From contig JAMDHS010000041.1 in NCBI GenBank assembly GCA_029717555.1, forward strand, positions 62,001 through 126,000: a DNA stretch of 64,000 bases. Reading direction: 5' to 3'. Below the pieces are notes generated by a model. That model was not told where the DNA came from. It ran no database searches and was given only the letters and a program-made list of their open reading frames with translations. Below, one piece after another: positions 1 to 17,500 of this stretch. How positions within the stretch are numbered: position 1 is the stretch's first letter; every line of letters starts with the position of its first letter. This DNA comes from Peribolospora baueri (lineage: Eukaryota > Basidiomycota > Peribolosporomycetes > Peribolosporales > Peribolosporaceae). Position numbers and translations under genes: made by a program.

Positions 1-3000
1 CGGTAGACAGTTTGTCTTCCGAGGCGCTGTCTCCCTTAGGCCAGGCGGGATGGAGGCCAAACATGTGAGAAGTCCCCACGTCTGTAGCTGCGGGGTCCTT
101 AAACATGCCACCAATGAGGGCAATGATGAGTGCGGCGGCGCCGAAAGCAGCCACGATGGACGTCGCTGTCCACAAAGTTAAGGGTTTGCGGTCTACGAAG
201 CTACTGGTGAAGCGGTTGTTCTTGCTACTCGAGGAACTGCTGCCGCGTCTGGCGCTGGTGCCGCTCACAGCAGAAAATTTGGACTGAATCATCTCGCAGG
301 CAGCGAGATGACCGGCGTCACTGGGCGGGCGCGAAGGGTCCACGAGGTTAGTGCCGACCGTGTGCAAGCCAGCCGCCCATGACGAGACTTTGGCGGCCGC
401 GGATAAGGCGGTGGATGAGGACAGCTGCCGGCTCGGCGCCTTGGCCTTGGCTTCTGTCTCGTTGTCGTCATCGGCGTTACGGAGGGACGCGCCAGGCTTG
501 GGCAAGACCTCGCCGACGTTAACAAGTTCCTTGACAATCCCAGCCACAGCAGCGACCTCCTCGTCTCGCATGGCGCAGAAATGACCGACGGCCCAGACCC
601 GCCCGGGAACAGGAACAATCTCGACGAGATTCCCCGGGTGGACAAAGGCACAAGAGTCCTTGACCCTTCTCCACTCGCGTGCCGCCATTTGAAGCTCTAG
701 AGCCAATTCGAGGGCTTCAACTTCGCGCTGGTCCGAACGAGAGTCCGAGCTGGTGTCGAAGCTGCTTAGACTGATGTCTTCGGCGTCAGAAGGCAATGGC
801 GAAGACAGGGAAGAGAGCGTAGGGCTTGGCGAGCCGCCGGACAAAACTAGACGGCGTAGGCTGCTTCCCGTCTCGGCGGCGTTGTCCGCGTTACCAGCCG
901 CAAAAGATTGTGAGGAATTCGGCGACGGCTCGCCCCCGTCGAGGTTGTTGGGAAGAGCGGGAAGGACGATGGGGAGAAGACGGAGGTCAATCATGTGGCC
1001 CCTTCCTGCTTCAAGACCATGAATCGAATGGAGCATGGCGTGTAGCTGGTTCTCCAAGGCGTCCGCCCACTCGTTCTTCTCCATCCAGCAGATGGCCAGG
1101 ACGCCGTACTCCCTCGTGTCCAGGCGCGGAACGAGAGACTCCAACAAGGTCCGTGGAGACAGGAGCTTGCTACGCACGCACTCTCCGAGCTGGGCGGCAC
1201 CGGGAGCAGAAAGCGGTATGGTGGCGTCTAAAGCGTGGAGGGTGAGCGACGGCGTGATGGACTCCTTCGAGCCCTTATGCTCTTTGCCTCCAAGCAACGT
1301 GAAGGGTTGGACAAGCCCCAAGAGCCGCCCACCGAGCCCATTGTCGGACTGTCCTTCGGAATTGTGACGAGAGCCGGCGTTCGCGGCCCCGGCGCCGAAA
1401 CCATATCGCTCGAGGCGGGCATCGGAATAGAGGTCGCAGGCACGCCAGTCTTTCACCTTGTTCGATTCGTCGGGGGAGCAGCTGGTGCAATACTCCCGAG
1501 CAAGGACTTCGTCCGCATCAACAGCACGGTCAACCCCTTTTTGACCGAGGACCAACGTAATAAGCATGCTTGTGACCTTGTCCTTTAGCGAAGGAAACGG
1601 CATGGAGCCAAGATGAATGATCCTCAAGGAAGCGGGAAGATTCGCGTGCGCATGCACCCTCGAAGCAGCCTGCCGCAGGAATCAGGGAGGATGTGGAAAA
1701 AAAATGCATACGGAAACATTAGAGTTAGTGATCGCCAGATTCGGCACGAAACGCACACTGACTCTGTCAACCTTGCTGTCTTTGCCGAAAAGAGCGGCCG
1801 TTCGACGGTCGACGCTGACGGTGAGATGCGAGGTGCCTTCACTGGATTCCTCGCCCCCAATGGTGGACGTCGCCTTGGATTTGCCAGCGATGGACTGCTT
1901 GCAGGAAGAGAGGTGGCTCGGAAGGCCACATCTGCTGCCGAGCGGTGTCGCGTCGTCACTTCCGGCGGCACGAATCGTGTTTGCCGAGCTTTCCACACCG
2001 CTCCGGCTGTCGGTGAGGCTGTCCGCAACGGTGGCGTGAGCCGTCTTCTCAGACGGACGGACGCGTATGGTGTCCTGCTTGCTGTTATCGACCTCGGATT
2101 CCGAGTATGTAGAGGCAAGAGGATCGGGGAACGCAAAGTAGGACTCGTAGCCGATCTCGGAGAGACTGTCCAGCTTACTGTGGTCATCGCCACTAGCGGA
2201 TGAGGTGCGAGAGGAGATCGAGCCGGAGCGGTCGCCGCCTGTGCGAGAGGAGTGGCGCTCTGACTTGGTGTGCTCTCCAAAGAAATCAAGCGTAGTCCCG
2301 CTGGTTTGAGAATGATTCGATGGAGGACAACGGCGATGGGGGTGAATGCCGGATCGGACCTTGACAGGCCTCGTGCTGTAAGGCCTAGCTCTCCACGAGG
2401 AGTCACTCCTGCCGGTGCGTTTGACAGACGTAGGCGGTGATCCGCTTTGGACAAGTTGCCTGATGGCCATGGTTGGACTAGAAGGACGACGGGAGCGTGG
2501 ATGGTCACTCAAGTCGTCCGAGGCGTCAAAGGACTTGCTCCAGCTGTCGCCGAGTTCGTCCGAATCAGTATTATGATTGTCGCTGTGGAGGCCATGGGCG
2601 CCGATGTCAGGGTCGGATGAGCGGCTAGGAAGAGGGCCGGGACTGGGTGAATGTCGTCCTTGCGAACGCACAGGCGCAGTGTCCGCGCCTTCGGGCCATT
2701 CGCTCAAGTCGGCCGAAGCGTTGGCAGTGTGTGTTCCGGGCAGACGATCGTCGACGTCACTGTCGGTGTCGTCCCGATGGACGACTTCGTAGCCGTAGTG
2801 TTCGAGTTCGGTGGCGTCCAGCGAACTCACTTCCGAGAGGGCAGCGTCATCGAAGGTGGACGTGGTGCTCGGGGACGGAGAGGAGGCAGCGGCTGAGCCA
2901 TCAACGGATGCCGAGTGGGTGCGAGAGAAGGGGACGGCAGAGGATAGAGCGTCTGAGGGTAAAAGGGGGAGCCGGGGGGATGGCGGCGGGTTATCTGGAT

Positions 3001-3007
3001 GAGCCAT
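1..3007 (-). CDS. Unknown protein with one C-terminal membrane segment (C-terminus cut by window edge)
   Basis: Two exons: 3007-1712 and 1669-1 (minus), joined by a 42-nt GT-AG intron (1711-1670, donor GTATGC). The frame stays open across the join and to the window edge, giving at least 988 residues. The first ~430 residues are rich in Ser, Pro, Asp and Arg and look disordered. Exon 2 holds a more ordered part (for example LDTREYGVLAICWMEKNEWA near 3' coordinates 1130-1080, and a conserved-looking VHPGNLVEIVPVPGRVWAVG at about 640-580). One hydrophobic stretch at about residues 926-953 (WTATSIVAAFGAAALIIALI) should span a membrane, followed by a short tail. There is no N-terminal signal peptide, so a C-terminally anchored protein facing the cytosol is an inference. 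I do not recognise the family. Start: first ATG of the open frame. The gene is divergent from ARO1 across 2.2 kb. Confidence 0.75.
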
Positions 3008-4438
3008 GGTGAGCAGAGGTGGACTGACGGACGCCGACGCCCGTCTCTTCTCCTCTTTTCTCTTCTCTCGACGTCTTTGCGTCCTTGGTCGGGACTGGCT
3101 GGGAGCAGTGAGGCGTGTTGGAAGGACGGAAAGAGGCGATTGAGTAACGCTGACTACTTATGCGGTTGGTTTTTCTGTCTCAGCAGTCTGGTTGTTTGCG
3201 CGATAGAGCAGCCCCTCTCCGCACGCACGCCGGGCGCACTCGGTGGCAGCGCACGCACGCAGTCACGAGACGGCCGCAACCGAGAGTGAACAAGGCAGCA
3301 GCGGCAGCGGCAACGGCGGGCCGGACTGCTCTGCTCTGCTCTGCTGTTCTGATGGGCAAGACGGAGCTGGTCGACGCTGGAGCCTGGCCGGCAAGGTGCC
3401 TATAGACCGACAAAGATAGGGGATGGTGGTGTGCACGAGTCGGCTTATTCACTCGCCCGCTCACTCGCTCATTCGCCACTCACCTGTTGCCTTGGCTTGC
3501 GGGCCGAGTGCGAAAGGCAAAAGGCGAGATGGGAGGATGAGAAGGCGGAGGATAACGAAGGAGATGGTGTGTGTGGACCAGAATTGTGTGTATGTCTCCT
3601 TTCCCTCCCGACTCGGGCGACCTCGTATCGATTGCCGCCCTCTCTCCACGCTCCGCTCTCCTCCCAACGCAACTGACCCAGACTCACCGATAAATCGGGC
3701 TAAGCACGTGGCCCGTGGACGTGTCACTCCAGGACAGGGGCCACCGCTTAGTCAGCGTCGATTGCTGCGGTCCTCCCCATGGGTCGATGCGTGATCGACC
3801 CATACGGCTTGACCACTCCCACCAGCCACGCGACCAAGGGATCAAGGGATTTAAGGCGTCGGCTCGGCTTGGAAGGGAGGGAAGAAAGGAAGCACGAAAG
3901 AAAGAGAGGAAGAAGCACGAATGACCGCCTTCCATATTGTCTTCTATTCCACCCTTGCCTTTCGCTGCCTCACGCTGACCTGACCTGGCCGCCGCTGCTC
4001 CCGTTCTTTTAGGTCGGGTCGTCTGCCCACCCTTGTCTCTGCCCCCTCCCATCTTCCTTCTTCCTCACACCCAGCTCGGCCGCTCGTCCGGCCGGCCATC
4101 TGCCCCTCCTCCTCCTCCGCCACATCTCCTCGCCCTGAGCCTTTTCGGGTCAGTCGTGAAATGCGCAAGGGCCCGCGTAGGCGCTTGTCCTCGTCACCGT
4201 GCCGGACAAGGCGTACACACGTACGATTTCAACAGCATGTCCGTTTTCCAGCTACCCGGCACAGAATAAGTTGACCGCAGCTTGCCGAGCACACCGCCGC
4301 TGTACAACCAGCCCAGTTAGACAGGAGGGGAAAGGAGAGCAGGGAAGCAGAGAGGCAAGACAAGACTCAGGGACCTGAGCGGTGACAAAAGTATTCTTAG
4401 CTTGGGAAAAGGAGAGGTGGAGGCTCTGTCGGGCCTCC

Positions 4439-4446
4439 TATATATA
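4439..4446 (+). promoter_or_regulatory. TATA-box-like element
   Basis: A perfect TATATATA lies in otherwise GC-rich sequence, followed nine bases later by the 21-bp tandem repeat. It sits about 790 bp before the ARO1 ATG, far for a core promoter unless the 5' leader is long or spliced. It may instead serve an unannotated transcript. Confidence 0.3.
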
Positions 4447-4454
4447 CAAGGCAG

Positions 4455-4496
4455 TCGTGTCATCGGATCGGAGGGTCGTGTCATCGGACCGGAGGC
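4455..4496. repeat. Two-copy 21-bp tandem repeat
   Basis: Copy 1 is 4455-4475 and copy 2 is 4476-4496. They differ at one inner base (GGATCGG versus GGACCGG) and at the last base. A related CCGGATCGGAG occurs again near 4514-4524. The repeat lies just downstream of the TATA-like box. It could be a duplicated factor-binding site or a chance local duplication. Confidence 0.7.
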
Positions 4497-5052
4497 GGCG
4501 TTCCTGATAGTCCCGGATCGGAGTTCATGACAGTCGTACGCAGCTGGCCGCCTCAGTCAGGCGTCAAGGTAGATCCCCCTACGTTCACTTCCTCAGTTTG
4601 AGCGCCTTCCCAACACCACTTCCAGTACTTCTGGCGTCATCGTCCACGAAAAGACAGGATGGATGACCTCCTGTATGTGCTTCATGTAGTGTCCCTTCCC
4701 TTTCCCAGCGCCGCACCTTTCCCAAGAAGTGACATACGTTGCGAATCACCAACATCATTGGCCTGACAAACAAGCACATCCATGCGTCGCTTGGCAGGCA
4801 AAGCGCTTACCGGGGCGCCTTAGTTGTGTGAATGGATGCTGAAAGAGACCCATGGTTACCGCTCAATTTGCACGTCCAAGGCGGTACTACCTGTCAAGGT
4901 GAAACATGAACCAGAGGTGGATGGCGGTTCTGCCAGAGAAGATGGGGGGGGATGGGAAGAGAGACACGGGAGAAAGATGAGCCACAGAAGCCTCGATCAA
5001 AGCGCAGGAAGGAGTGGGAGAAGAGCAGAGGATGCCGGCATAGCTCGCACGT

Positions 5053-5058
5053 CACGTG
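5053..5058. promoter_or_regulatory. CACGTG (bHLH/Cbf1-type) site upstream of ARO1
   Basis: The hexamer lies in the palindrome ATCACGTGAT read on the minus strand (TCACGTGAT on plus), about 175 bp upstream of the ARO1 ATG. In fungi this core is bound by Cbf1-type bHLH factors, which act on sulfur, methionine and respiratory genes. That it works here is inference. Confidence 0.35.
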
Positions 5059-5232
5059 ATATCAGGAAGCAGAAGAGCGGATCAAAAGAGGTAGTCACAA
5101 ACAACCGAGAAGAACGGCTCTTGAGGTCTATACCATACGCACATCCTCTCCAGCCGTCCTCTTCTCCTTCCCCTCATTCTCACACTCGCTTGCTTGCCCG
5201 TGGTCAAACCTGGGCCAGCTCAGGTCACCGAC

Positions 5233-10683
<5,451 letters not shown>

Positions 10684-11056
10684 GAGATAGTGGGTTTGCT
10701 GCTTAATTTCTCATTTAGAATGGGTTGGGTCTGATAATGCCTCTTGAAATACAAGTGCCAAAGTACGTTATTCATGGCTCGCTCAGAATGGAGGCAGCGA
10801 TTCTCGGATGTGCACTGGCCAAGTGACGAACGAGCCAGGGAAGAAAAAAACTGCTGTAGCGAGCGTGCAATGGACGGTCGACGTGAGGTCCAAAACAAGA
10901 CGGATTTGGATCCTCCGAACGTGGTGGTGTAGCCACTGCATAAACAGACTCTGAGCAGACCATTCATCCGCGTCATTCGTCCAAACATAGCGAACGTAGG
11001 TCGAATGCCCCTCTCCCTTAACCTATGCTGCTGGGCATCATCGCCCAATGCCTATT
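10684..11056. other. Convergent 3' region between ARO1 and DCP2
   Basis: These 373 bp hold the 3' untranslated regions and terminators of two convergent genes. I see no gene and no clear signal beyond A-rich stretches (for example near 10849). Confidence 0.5.
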
Positions 11057-13249
11057 CTACAGTTTGCGACCCCACCCTGGTGCAGAGCCGAATGGTTCTG
11101 GATAATAATGATGATGCTGTTGCTGCTGCTGCTGTGGCGGCGACGGCGGCGGAGCGAGCACGGGACGCTGGACGGCACCGGAGAGAGCGGCGTCTAAGCC
11201 CTGCAGGAGCGCCATCTGCTTTTTGCGTCGCTCCTCCGCGGGAGAAGGGTCACCTCCCACGAAGGTGGAAGGCTGTCTCGAGTGAGGAACGGTGTTCGGC
11301 CCAGAAAGGAGGGCGCGTAGCTGGGCGGTGTGATCCGCTGCGATGGGGGCCTCGAAGGCAGAAGGAGGTATCGAGTGAGGAACGGTGTTCGGCCCAGAAA
11401 GAAGGGCGCGTAGCCGGGCGGTTTGATCCGCTGCGCCGCGGTCCTCGAAGGCGGAAGGTGGTTTCGGCTGAGGACCGGCATTCGATCCGGAAAGGAGGGC
11501 GAGTAGCTGGGTGGTTTGATTTACTCCGCCGGGGTCCTCCGCCCGTGTGCAGGCAGCAGCTGATCGGACTACACCGGGTGACAGGGGAACGTTGGAGCGG
11601 CTAGAATCGAGTCCCAGTAAGGCCTTCAACGCTTCGCTGGCGTCCTGGGCGTTCGCCATCTGACCACCGACGTCCTCATCCTCCTCGTCTGAACTGGCCT
11701 TGCCGTCGAGGGCCTCGGCACCAGGATCGATGGCCGTCGAAGAGATGTCGGCGTCGTACGCCGAGCTGCTGGGATGCTCAAACTTGTGTCGGTTGGATGG
11801 GAGACGGGGATGCGTGCGCTTGTTGGCCTGCATCCATTGCTTGAGGCGTCTGCATGTGATAGACGAAAGCGGGAAACGTTCGTCAGGTCCCGCTCTCTAC
11901 CGTCTCTCTCTCGACATTTCATAGGAAAGGCGCACCCGATGAAAGGAGGAATGAGATAGAATTTCCCGCCCATATTCGCTGCGCCAGTGCCACTGAACGA
12001 TCTACTCTTCTTCCATGTTGGCAGGTCGGCCAGTCGGAACCAAGAGATTTTCTGATGAAAAAGCGAAGAAAAAATGGTACATCTCATCTCCCAGCGTGCC
12101 GATAGGGTGGTAAACACTCACGCTGATCTCCTTGCGCGTAAGTGTTTTGAAACTTGTGTTTTCCGGCACCCCCGGCACTATATAGAGGCGAACCTTCTGC
12201 TCTTTGATGGTGAGCTCGATAAAGTCAGGCGAATCTGGCGGCAGCAGCGGGGAGGGGTCAAAGCCAGTCTCCTCCAGAACCTATTTCGAGGCAACCATGA
12301 ATAAGATGAACGAGCTTAAGAGGGCAATTCTTCGGGCCTAAGCTTCGTGAACGTCTGCTCACTTCTCGGCATGCGCAATCCCTTTCAGGCTCGTCTTGGT
12401 TGATCTTCCCTTTCGGGAATCCCCACGCAGACGACGACTTCCAGCCTTTCACGAGCAAACACTTAAAAGGGCCAGGAACGGGGGGGTATGAGCGCTAAAT
12501 TCGCGACTCGTCCGGCTTGATCCAACTGACCTTGGTCCACGTCTCGTCCAACAAGATACATCCACAGACGGGAACGCGGGTCTTGTATTTCAGAAACTTG
12601 TCGAAAGCGTCTTCTCGGCCGTCGGACCCGGAGGAGAGGTACTGAGCGATGATGGGAAGGTGGAGCGAGGCGGTGTGGAGGAGAAGCGAGGAGAAGCGTC
12701 GGAGGGCGAAAGAAGGCAAGGAAGGGGAAACGCTGCGTAGAAAATCTTCGTAAAACCAATGTCTGAAAAAGCGAGCGTGGGCCAGAAGAGCAGGATACGA
12801 ATGTGGCTTTGAGTGTCGTGCGAGATGCGCGCGGAAAAGATCAAACGGGTGGAAAAGCGCTTGCTACTGACGCCTGCTCTACTTGAAAGCAAATCCGCTC
12901 AATGGATGCGAGTTCTTCGGACGGGAGGTTCACAATGAATCGACTAAATAGGACGCCAGAAGACAAAGGAAGGGAGATGATACGAATGTGAACACGAAAC
13001 CACACGAAATCAACGAGTCGGCGTATGCTCGAGTTCCGGCCACGCTCCGCCACGCTGAACCGCCTGCCCCCCCCCTTTTGGGCATGATGACGCCTCCCGA
13101 CCCTTCGAGTGTCACCCGGTGACCGTCATCACCTACCTGGAGAGGTCCTCAAGCACCTCCTGCAACGTTGCGTGCTTGAGCGCGGACGACGCCGGCGACT
13201 CGGCCTTCGTCGGCGTAGTCCCCGGGGCGGCGGCGGGGTCCGGCGCCAT
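11057..13249 (-). CDS. DCP2: mRNA-decapping enzyme subunit Dcp2
   Basis: Seven exons on minus: 13249-13137, 12943-12872, 12762-12531, 12461-12363, 12280-12122, 12051-11936, 11849-11057; 527 residues, all phases consistent. The N-terminal Dcp2 regulatory domain shows [19 protein letters not shown] and HWFYEDFLR, the stretch that contacts Dcp1. The Nudix box at residues 157-179 is intact ([20 protein letters not shown] then TGF), matching Gx5Ex7REUxEExGU; it hydrolyses the 5' cap to start 5'-3' mRNA decay in the cytoplasm and P-bodies. Box B follows ([15 protein letters not shown]). The C-terminal ~250 residues are disordered and contain repeated short leucine motifs of the LxALLxG type, three of them in 31-residue tandem repeats, plus a Gln/His run near the end. 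Such helical leucine-rich motifs bind Edc3 in other fungi. The protein ends shortly after the Gln/His run, with no long tail as in yeast. Confidence 0.95.
11260..11538 (-). repeat. Three 93-bp in-frame tandem repeats within DCP2
   Basis: Copies lie at 11260-11352, 11353-11445 and 11446-11538. The 93-bp period keeps the frame, so each copy encodes 31 residues around a core like [16 protein letters not shown]. The two copies at lower coordinates are nearly identical; the third is more diverged, suggesting a recent duplication on top of an older one. Confidence 0.9.
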
Positions 13250-14510
13250 GTACGAGACGAGTGAAGGGACAAATGGAGACGGGTGAAAGCAGGGATCCTG
13301 CCTTGGGACTGAAAGCCAGGTCGAGTGAGGGTGTGAAACAGGATGAGAAGGGAAGAAAGGAGGGAGGAGAGTCGAGACGAAACTGTTAGAGGATCGACAC
13401 GCAAGTACTTGATCGACGACGGCCGCGTATGACCGGACATCCCCGAAGGAGCCCCGGAATGACGTCTTAGCTGCGGGCACTCACTCCGAGATACGTTATT
13501 AAGGTGGGACGAGGCTGTCGAGTGTGTACATGGACGATGTAGGCAGCTTCTCCAGCTCAGATGGTCGACCATACTGTGTCTCCCGCCAAGCTCCTCTCAA
13601 CCACTGAGCGCAATTTTACTCGGCGGACGAGTCAAGTCAGGGGTCGGACAAGCGTGCTGGCCGATCGCTGCACGATACGCTTGTCTTGGACGGAGGCTTT
13701 CGAACTCCTCCCATCCATCCCCCTTTCGTATCGTATCCTCTTTCTCCCTCTCCCTCGTCGTTTTCCGTCTTGGCATGATCCCATAAGCGTCCACTCGCGA
13801 TGGAACATGCTTGTAGTCTAACATGTGTCGTGGAAGGGGTCCTCGAGACGGGACGTCCGTCCCTGTGCAGGGGAGCGGGACAACGGATTCGAATTCGGAG
13901 GAAAAAGATGGAGAAAAAGTGTCCATGACCAGAACCAAACCGCGAAAACGAAAGCAGAGCAATCGACAATCGACACGAGGAATATAGAACGAGGCAGATG
14001 CAGGGAGAGCCTCCGTGCCTGTCCGACCTCCACAGCCACGGGCAACATAGCAAAGAAAAGCAAGGACGAATGAGAAAAGAAGGGGTGGCGAAGGGCACGT
14101 CGGAGCGAGCGCGTCATCATTGCGACATTTTGGCGATATGACGGTAAAGACGGGAAGATGAGAGCGAGCAGATGCGAGTATGAGAGCGATGGCCGCGGCG
14201 AACGTAGCTGGCGAGCCGAAATGCGGGTGACGAGAGGGAAATACAGACGAGGCGAGCGGCCAAGTCGAACGTGTCGCAGAGAAGCGAGTCGAGTCGATAA
14301 TGAGGCGAGGCATGCTAGAAATCTATACGGTCGACGAGCCACCGGAACAAAAGCGTTGAATGAGGGAAAAAAAAAAAAAAGGCGTGGCGAGCATCGGTCG
14401 CACGTCGTCGTGCCGTTTTCAATGACGATAAAATGAGATGAGCACCGGCTTGAGGTGAGGGGAGGCGCGGTGGTGCGAAAAAAAGGAAGGACTAAGAACT
14501 GGAGGCGCTA
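13250..14510. other. Intergenic region: DCP2 promoter and 3' end of the channel gene
   Basis: Both flanking genes are on minus. Overlapping long open frames on minus (about 13600-14340) have low-complexity Ser/Arg/Phe-rich translations in several frames at once, as expected of pyrimidine-rich non-coding DNA. An A14 run lies at 14367-14380. No gene supported. Confidence 0.5.
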
Positions 14511-17500
14511 TCAAATAAGCTTCCTACCCTCGATACTGGGCGTGGCAGAAGCGCTTTGACGTTCTTCAGGGGTGAGCACGCCCTCCCCGCCCCTCCGCGC
14601 CTGGACAGTTGCGTCGGGGAGCCAAAAACGAGCTTCGGGGACCTCCTCCGGTGCAGCTGAGGAAGCGGGTGCGGGTGCGGCTGAGGCAGTTTGACCAGTC
14701 ATCTCAGCACCTGAAGGCTGAGTTGGTAGCTCGACCACTTTCGTCGAATCGGCGCGCGAAGCGGGCTGTTTGGCCACTCCATCGCGACCACGGGCACGGG
14801 TGTCAGCGCTGCCAACCGTAGGCGGTCTGTTCCCCGAAGGTCCAGCGGCCGAAGATCTAGACTGAAGGTCCTCCGAGGCAGCTCTTCGCGCCGGCATGCG
14901 GTTGCGCACCACCACGAAACTCTTCCCACCCGCCGGCGGCGCTGTGGTGGTGCCTATGCCCTCTTCGCCCTCTTCCTCTTTTCCATCCTCATCCCGCCCC
15001 TTGCCTCGAATGCCCAGACCGGCAGCGAGCTTGCCAAAAGTCCACGTCCAGCGCCTGTTCTTGCCGTCATCTCCCCACACACCGTCGCCATCGTCCTCGT
15101 CCTCATCGTCGTCCGTCCAAGAATCGGCCGAGTCCTTCCGAACCGACTTTGCAAGGCCAAACCATCCCTTGCTCTTGCCCTTGCCCTTGCCTCCACCTCC
15201 AACGTCCTCCTGCTGAACGTCGCCTTGGGCCCCAGTGGCGAGCGGCGCAGAGACAGCTGGAGAGAGCACCTGGCCTCCACTGTACCGTTGCGGATTCATC
15301 TCCGGGCTCCGTTGCGGGCTGCCAGACGGGAAAAACTCAATGATGGCGGTCTGGCTCCGCGGTCGCGGCCCGGGCACGACGCTCCTGCTCGCCACATGGG
15401 AACTGTCCGGGCGGTTGAACGGGATGATGCCCAGACCTCCCGCCGACGCAGAGTGAGCATGCTGACAGATCCTCCGATTGGGATCGGGAGGTCCAGGCAA
15501 AGGAACGTTGGATCGATAGAATGCCCCGGGCGATCGTCGCGCGGCGGACGAGGAGGGCGAATAGGGCGAGGTGTCCGTCGCGCGACCGCCGCCGATTCTC
15601 ACGAAGCCGGCCTTGGGGCTGCTGGGTGTCGTGCTTCTGCCGATGGGAGCATCGCCTGGGCCGGCGCCCCACGGGCTCGGTCCTCTCGGAGGTGGGGAAG
15701 GAGGCCCGCCTTGGTGAACAGGTATGTAGCCACCGTGGTTGCCCCATCCCGGCGTGGTTGGCGGCAATGCGGCCATGATGAAACCCTCATCGTGATCGTC
15801 GCTTCGGAGGTATGCTGAGTACGGTCCCGACGCGGCCATGTCGAGCGGATTGCGGTACATAGGGTCGTTGAGATAGCTGGTGAAGCTGGTCTGACGACTG
15901 TGGCTGATCGGAGCATGCGACACGGTCCCTCCGGGGGTGTTGACTGCGCTGCCGGTGGGGATGCCACCAGAGGGAGGGCGACCGACATCGCGGAGCATGA
16001 GCGTCTGCGTATTCACGCTTCCCGAGCGATTCAGAGCTTCTCGGCTCGCCCGACCGCCACCATTGTTCCGGTGCTGCTGCTCCTGACGCTTCTTGATGCC
16101 ACGAATCGCCCCACCGAGGCCAGCGACGCGGGGTGAAATGCGCTCATCGAACGGCACATGTCCGAATAGACGCACGAGGCCCTCGATGACCTTGAAGAAC
16201 AGCAACAAAAGGAAGAAGACGTATACAATGCCTTGGACCTGCGAGGAAAGGTTGCGTAAAGGCTCTTAGTGCGTGTGCGAAGAGTTTAGCGATCGACGGC
16301 GGAACTCATGCAGAAGTCCAACTCACCAGCAGCACGACGTAAGCGATCCAGCCGGCGCCCGTCGTCCCAATGCCAAGAGCAGGTGCGAGCAAGAGGACGA
16401 GAACGGCAGTGATGATCTTGCAGACGCAAATTCCAAAGCTGACCGGCCCCATGTTCGCTCCTTCCCCCCACGGAAGCCAAAGGCTCGTGGCGAGCGTCAT
16501 GCCGATCTCGAACGCGAGAAGGACGATGGACTGCGCGAGGCCGTATCTCTGCAGCGCGCCGATGACGATGCCGATGACGACGTCATACGATAGCGACACG
16601 AGGCCGAACAGTTGCGAGCCGGGGGCGTAGGTATTGTAAAGGGGCCCAAAGACGAGGAGGGTCCGCACGCTGTCGTAAAGACGATTGGACGGCGTGCGCG
16701 AGAGGCGCCAGATGAGAAAGGCGGGTATGAGAACGCCAAGGAAAGCGAGACTGAGAGCGGCTAAGGCGACGCTAAGCTTGGTGGCGACAGTGGTGGCGAG
16801 GGAGAGCTGGTAGGTGGAGAGGAGGACGATGGGGAGGTGAAAGAGGACGAGACATCGGGTAAGATTGCCAGCCATGGCACGCATGTGCGTGTCCGTGCTG
16901 CTGCTAAAAGTCACCGCCACGCTAGGGCCAGAAAGGGCGGCGGACCGGTAGGCGCCGCGTCGCGCGGCCCGTCGAGCGCGCCACTGCGGGAACCACAGAC
17001 TGCCCAGCCGTGTTCTTCCATTGTCGACGTCGTCCGACTCGTCCCCGTCTCCATCCGGACCATCGGCACGATCGCGCACCGGAGAAGCGGGATGGGCTTG
17101 TACGGACGGCTGAAGCAAGTCCGTGCCCGCGGTGCTTCCCTTGCTATGCACCACCGAGCCATGGACCGTTGAACCGGCCCTGCCCGAGGTCGGCCCAGCG
17201 GCGATGGCAGCCAGGCTCTTGGGAAGACCTTCTCCCGAACCTCCTACCTCCCTCCTACCCTTGGCGCCCCTGATCGCATCACCGATAAGATCTGCGGTCC
17301 ACGCCACGGCGCTGATGACGAGCACCGCGGCGACGATGATAAGCCAAACGGCCATGGCAGTACCGAAAAGGTCTTGCTTGCGCAAGCCAATGATCGCTGC
17401 CACGGATTCAAGGCCCGGTTGAGCGGAGCTCAGATGGAGGAGCTGCGAGGGTACTTGGGGATTGAGGTAGAGGGGCGAGGTGGGGTCAGAAATCTGATTG

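Larger units (their letters stand above)
3008..5232. other. Divergent intergenic region between the unknown membrane protein and ARO1
   Basis: No gene could be supported in these 2.2 kb. Open frames on both strands are short, have biased composition and show no family similarity I recognise. The region holds a CACGTG at 3705-3710, a TATATATA at 4439-4446, a 21-bp tandem duplication at 4455-4496 and a CACGTG at 5053-5058. It presumably carries both promoters and 5' leaders; an unrecognised non-coding transcript starting after the TATA box is possible. Confidence 0.5.

Noticed and set aside
3423-3794. 123-codon open frame on plus in the first intergenic region
   Set aside because: Overlaps several other open frames of similar length; no motif, and it lies in the presumed promoter of the left-edge gene.
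13597-14342. Overlapping minus-strand frames of 238, 174 and 153 codons
   Set aside because: Several frames are open at once over the same pyrimidine-rich DNA, with no conserved motif; typical of non-coding composition bias.
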